Of a DNA stretch of 64,000 nucleotides, positions 60,204 through 64,000 are shown piece by piece. The notes under the pieces are model-generated. The model saw only the letters and a list, made by a program, of their open reading frames with translations, had not been told where the DNA came from and did not search any database. Within the stretch, counting starts at the first letter, position 1. Each line of letters begins with the position of its first letter. The translations under genes and the position numbers were made by a program. The stretch comes from Cyclina sinensis (taxonomy: Eukaryota; Mollusca; Bivalvia; Venerida; Veneridae). The stretch spans positions 34,063,485 to 34,127,484 of the forward strand of contig JAAONU010000002.1 of assembly GCA_012932295.1 (NCBI GenBank), given 5' to 3'.

Positions 60204-60859
60204 TAAGCTTATCTGAGCACAACATGCTCAAGGTGAGCTATTGGGATCACTCTATGTCTGGCATCTGTCATCCATTGTGAGTTGTGCATTGTCAGTATTT
60301 TAATTCAAATGACATCTCCAAAACTGCTAGGCTATTTTCCACCAGATGTAATAGAATGGTTCCTTATGTTGCCTTTTTAGAAAAAATGTTTCCCCTCTGT
60401 TGCACATAAATGTTGAAATGTGAGGTATTGGGACTCCCTATGTATGGCGTTTGTCATCTGTTGTTGGTCATCATTACTTTGCTTCAGATAATACAGTTCA
60501 GCCCCATTGTAAGTAGGAGCTAAAACCAGAAAAAATTCAAATGACATCTCTTCCTGAATGGTCCTTTCAGTTCATTCAAAACAATGTGTTGCACACTAAG
60601 CCAACATTATTGCACCTTGGGTCATAAAAATTTACAGGGATATATACCAGAAAGTAAGGTTGGGTACCTCTGTTTTTTAAAATGAATGCATAGATACCAT
60701 GACAACCCACACCCCACCTCTTTCCTTGGGACCCATCTCTGTTTGCACAACTGTCAACTGGTCATATTTCTAGTTTTTGCTTCTGATTTTTGCTCAACAG
60801 CAGACTTACAGCCATAGTAATCAGATGAGCAATCCAGGGCTATCATGGCCCTCTTGTTT
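60204..60859 (+). mobile_element. tandem-repeat element E4 (HINE/pearl-like), degenerate
   Basis: A T-run, then AGCTTATCTGAGC and ...CTCAAGGTGAGCT form the 5' palindrome. The 3' end shows CAGATGAGC, 'gggctatcatggccc' and TCTTGTTTT. The interior is diverged and short compared with E1. Confidence 0.65.
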
Positions 60860-61302
60860 TCTTATTTCTAGTGCCTATTCAATGATTGCAATTTATTTGT
60901 CCTATAATGGTGTATCTTTAAACAAAAATAAAGGTTAACTACCTGTCCATCTAGAATAGAAAGTCTTAATAGAAAGTCTAGATCTTGCTGTAACCGAACA
61001 ACTGCACAAGCCTGGTACATGAAACCCGACAGATGGATAAATTATGGGCAATATTGATGTTACATGTTTTAGTTTTTGTGGTTACTAAGAAACTGGTGAT
61101 GTCTAATACATGTGAAGTGTTAATCTTGTCTTTAATGTATCAATTCTAGGTTAACAAATTCTGGTGTTTGGATAAATGAAGTTAATAGCTATGCCGTTAA
61201 GTTTTTGTTGATTATTTTATTACTGATTAGGAGGAGACTTTTGTAAAGCCTTTGATACTTGGTGTAATTTCAGGCCCTAGTGGTGAAACAATTGATCATT
61301 AC
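60860..61302. other. intron 4 sequence, nothing recognised
   Basis: AT-rich DNA between two mobile elements with no exon-like segment. Confidence 0.45.
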
Positions 61303-63554
61303 TTTTTAGCTCACCTGAGCATGCTCATTGTGAGCTTTTAGGATCCTTGATTGTCCGGCGTCCGTCCGTCCGTCGTCCACAATTCATTCAAACGACATCT
61401 CCTCTGAAACCACTGGGCAAAATTTAATGAAACTTGCCTAGAATGTTCCTTGCATGAAGCTCTACCAAGTTTATTCAAATGGTTCCGGTTCATTGCATTT
61501 CTGGGTCACAGGAGCTAAAAACAGATTTTAAAAGTTGGATCTTTAAAAATCTTCTTGTCAGTAACGACAAGGCCTGGAGCTTTGATATTTGGTATAAAGC
61601 ATCATCTAGTGGACCTCTACCAAGTTTGTTCAAATTATGATCCTGGGGTAAAAAATGGCCCCGCCCCAGGGGTAACTTGTTTTACATAGAGTTATATAGG
61701 AAAAATTTTAAAAATCTTCTTGTCAGAAACTGTAAGGCATAGAGCTAAGATATTTGGTGTGCAGCATTGTCTAGTGGACCTCTACCAAGTTTGTTCAAAT
61801 CATGGCCTCTGGGTCAAAAATGGCCCCGCCCCAGGGGTAACTTGTTTTACATAGAGTTATATAGGAAAAACTTTAAAAATCTTCTCGTCAGAAACCGTAA
61901 GGCATAGAGCTTAGATATTTGGTATGTAGCATTGTCTAGTGGACCTCTACCAAGTTTGTTCAAATTATACCTCTGGGGTTAAATTTGGCCCCACCCCGGG
62001 GTCATTGGTTTAACATAGGCTTATATAGGAAAAACTTCAAAATTCTTCTTGTCTGAAACCACAAAGCCCTGAGCCTTAAGATTTGGTATGTAGCATTGTC
62101 TAGTGGACCTCTACCAAGTTTGTTCAAATTATACCCCTGGGGTCAAATTTGGCTCCACCCCGGGGTCATTGGTTTTACATAGGCTTATATAGTGAAAACT
62201 TTGAAAATCTTCTTGTAGAAGAAGTAACATTTTCATTCCAAATAATCTGGAAATTTGTCAGACAGGTTGTTTCTATGATTTCTAGCTCAAGTTCAAAATT
62301 GGGTCATCTGGGGTCAAAAGCTAGGTCACAGAGCCCAAATATGGAAAAACCTTGTTAACGCTCTAGAGGTAACATTTTCAGTCCAAATAACCTGGAATCT
62401 GTCAGAAAGGTTGTTTCAATGATTTCTAGGTTAAATTTGAATATGGGTCATCTGAAATCAAAAACTAGGTCACAGAGCCCAAAAATAGAAAAAAAACTTG
62501 TTAACACTCTAGAAGCTACTTTTCAGTTCAAACATTCTCGAAATTTGTCAGAAAGGTTGTTTTGATTTCTAGCTCAGATTTGAATAAAGGTCATCTGGGG
62601 TCAAAAACTAGGTCACAGACCCCAAATATGGAAAAACCTTGTTAACACGCATTGAGGTAACATTTTCAGTTCAAATAACCTTGAAATTTGTCAGAAAGAT
62701 TGTTTCAATGATTTCGAGCTCAGTTTTGAATATGGGTTATCTGGGGTCAAAAACTAGGACACAGGGCCAAAAAGGAGAAAATTCTTGTTAATGCTCTAGA
62801 TGTTACTTTTCAGTCCAAATGTCCTTGAAATTTGTCAGAAAGGTTGTTTCAATGATTTCTAGCCCAGATTAGGATATGGTTCATCTGGGATCAAAAACTA
62901 GGTCACAGAGCCCTAAAATGTTAAAACCATTTTAACACTCCAGAGGTTACATTTTCAGTCCAAATATCCTCGAAATTTGTCAGACAGGTTGTCTTGATGA
63001 TTTCTAGCTATAGTACTTATATGGGTCATCTTTGGTCAAAAACTAGGTCACAGAACCCAAATATGGAAAAACCTTGTTAACACTCTAGAGTTAAGATTTT
63101 AATTCCAAATAACCTGAAAATTTGTCAGAAAGGTTGCTTCTATGATTTCCAGCTCAACTTTGAATATGGGTCATCTGGATTAAAAAACTAGGTCACAGAG
63201 CCTATATATCAAAAAACTTTGTAAACACTCTAGAGGCTACATTTTCAGTCCAAATGTCCTGGAAATTTGTCAGAAAGGTTGTTTTGATGATTTCTAGCTC
63301 AGGTTTGGATGTGGATCATCTGGGGTCAAAAACTAAGTCACAGAGCCCAAATATGGAAAAACCTTGTTAACACTCTAGAGGCTACACTTTCATTCCAAAT
63401 AACCTTGAAATTTGTCAGAAAGATTGTTTCAATAATTTCTAGGTCAAGTTCGAATATGGGTCATCTGGGGTCAAATAACCAGGTCCATTTCAACTTTGTT
63501 AAAAGCAGTCATATTCAGGTGAGCGATACAGGGCCATCATGGCCCTCTTGTTTT
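61303..63554 (+). mobile_element. tandem-repeat element E2, second copy of E1 family
   Basis: Same ends and body as 20,541-23,281 but 490 bp shorter. It has about five 165-bp units (61,546, 61,709, 61,874, 62,040, 62,205) instead of seven, and nine 145-bp units (62,257 to 63,415) instead of ten. Divergence between matching units is low, so E1 and E2 belong to one family whose unit number changes. Its 3' CTTGTTTT directly abuts the start of E3. Confidence 0.8.
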
Positions 63555-64000
63555 AGCTCACCTGTCACATAGTGACAAGGTGAGCTTTTGTGATCGCAAT
63601 TTGTCCGGCGTCCGTCAGTCGTCTGTCCATCCGTAAACTTTTACTTTAAACAACATCTTCTCATATACCGCTAAGCCAATTTCATCCAAACTTCCCATGA
63701 ATGTTTCTTGGGTGGTCCCCTTTGAAAATTGTTCAAAGAATTGAATTCCATGCAGAACTCTGGTTGCTATGGCAACTTAAAGGAAAAACTTTGAAAATCT
63801 ACTTGTCTGAAACCACAAGGCCTAGAGCTTAGATATTTGGCATTTAGCACCCTCTAATGGAACTCTACAAAAATTGTTCAAATTATTTCCCTGGGGTCAA
63901 AATTTGCCCCGTCCCAGGGGTCACTTCATTTTACATAGACTTATATAGGAAATCTTTAAAAATCTTCTTCTCAGAAACCACAGTGCCTACAGCTTTGATA
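63551..64000 (+). mobile_element. tandem-repeat element E3 (partial, runs off window)
   Basis: Starts with the hairpin AGCTCACCTGTCAC ... GTGACAAGGTGAGCT (63,555-63,586) and a TCCG-rich tract. The body is related to the 165-bp unit of E1/E2 ('aatctacttgtctgaaacca', 63,796; 'aatcttcttctcagaaacca', 63,960). It is cut by the window end. Confidence 0.65.

Overview
The window looks like nuclear DNA from a marine or freshwater bivalve mollusc, most likely a heterodont clam. It is AT-rich, intron-rich and repeat-dense. It carries many repeats of the 'AGCTCACCTGAGC ... CTTGTTT' type, which I associate with bivalve genomes, and its two host loci use GT-AG introns. The species cannot be named from the sequence alone.

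Region 1 (1-12.85 kb) is a tandem segmental duplication of about 6 kb. Each copy has a 30/60-bp minisatellite at its left end, a long AT-rich spacer, a conserved promoter block and a three-exon gene. The gene encodes a secreted, ten-cysteine, beta-microseminoprotein-like protein of 107 residues. Exon joins were worked out from splice sites and phase, and both copies are intact. Region 2 (13.0-15.7 kb) is a degenerate 43-bp minisatellite that repeats a CRE-like TGACGTAA motif. Region 3 (15.7-27.5 kb) has no recognisable gene. It holds a degraded pogo/Brinker-type DNA-transposon remnant bounded by 26-bp inverted repeats (19.03-23.39 kb), into which a 2.7-kb tandem-repeat element is nested, plus some degenerate tRNA-derived SINE-like pieces.

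Region 4 (27,565-38,494) is a complete, apparently very young Ty3/gypsy-type LTR retrotransposon on the minus strand. It has two 1,450-bp LTRs that I read as identical, a GTAT target-site duplication, a tRNA-Leu primer-binding site, a polypurine tract, intact gag and pol in different frames, and a third long ORF in the position where env would lie. That ORF begins right after a splice-acceptor-like sequence. It encodes a two-finger C2H2 protein with a long Ser/Thr/Pro-rich middle and an unrecognised C-terminal domain. It is the most interesting unexplained item in the window.

Region 5 (38.5-64 kb) contains the 5' part of an FBXL20/FBXL2-like F-box gene on the plus strand, with four coding exons at 47,316-59,648; the leucine-rich repeats lie beyond the window. 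Its introns and flanks are packed with repeats: a 29-bp minisatellite full of GTAAGT splice-donor-like words, two TA-flanked inverted-repeat transposons, and a group of tandem-repeat elements. Elements in that group have a 5' hairpin, subterminal inverted repeats and a 3' hairpin followed by CTTGTTT. The architecture resembles Helentron-associated (HINE/DINE/pearl-like) elements.

The two host loci (microseminoprotein-like pair; F-box/LRR gene) have no evident functional link. The only set of genes that clearly works together is gag, pol and ORF3 of the retrotransposon.
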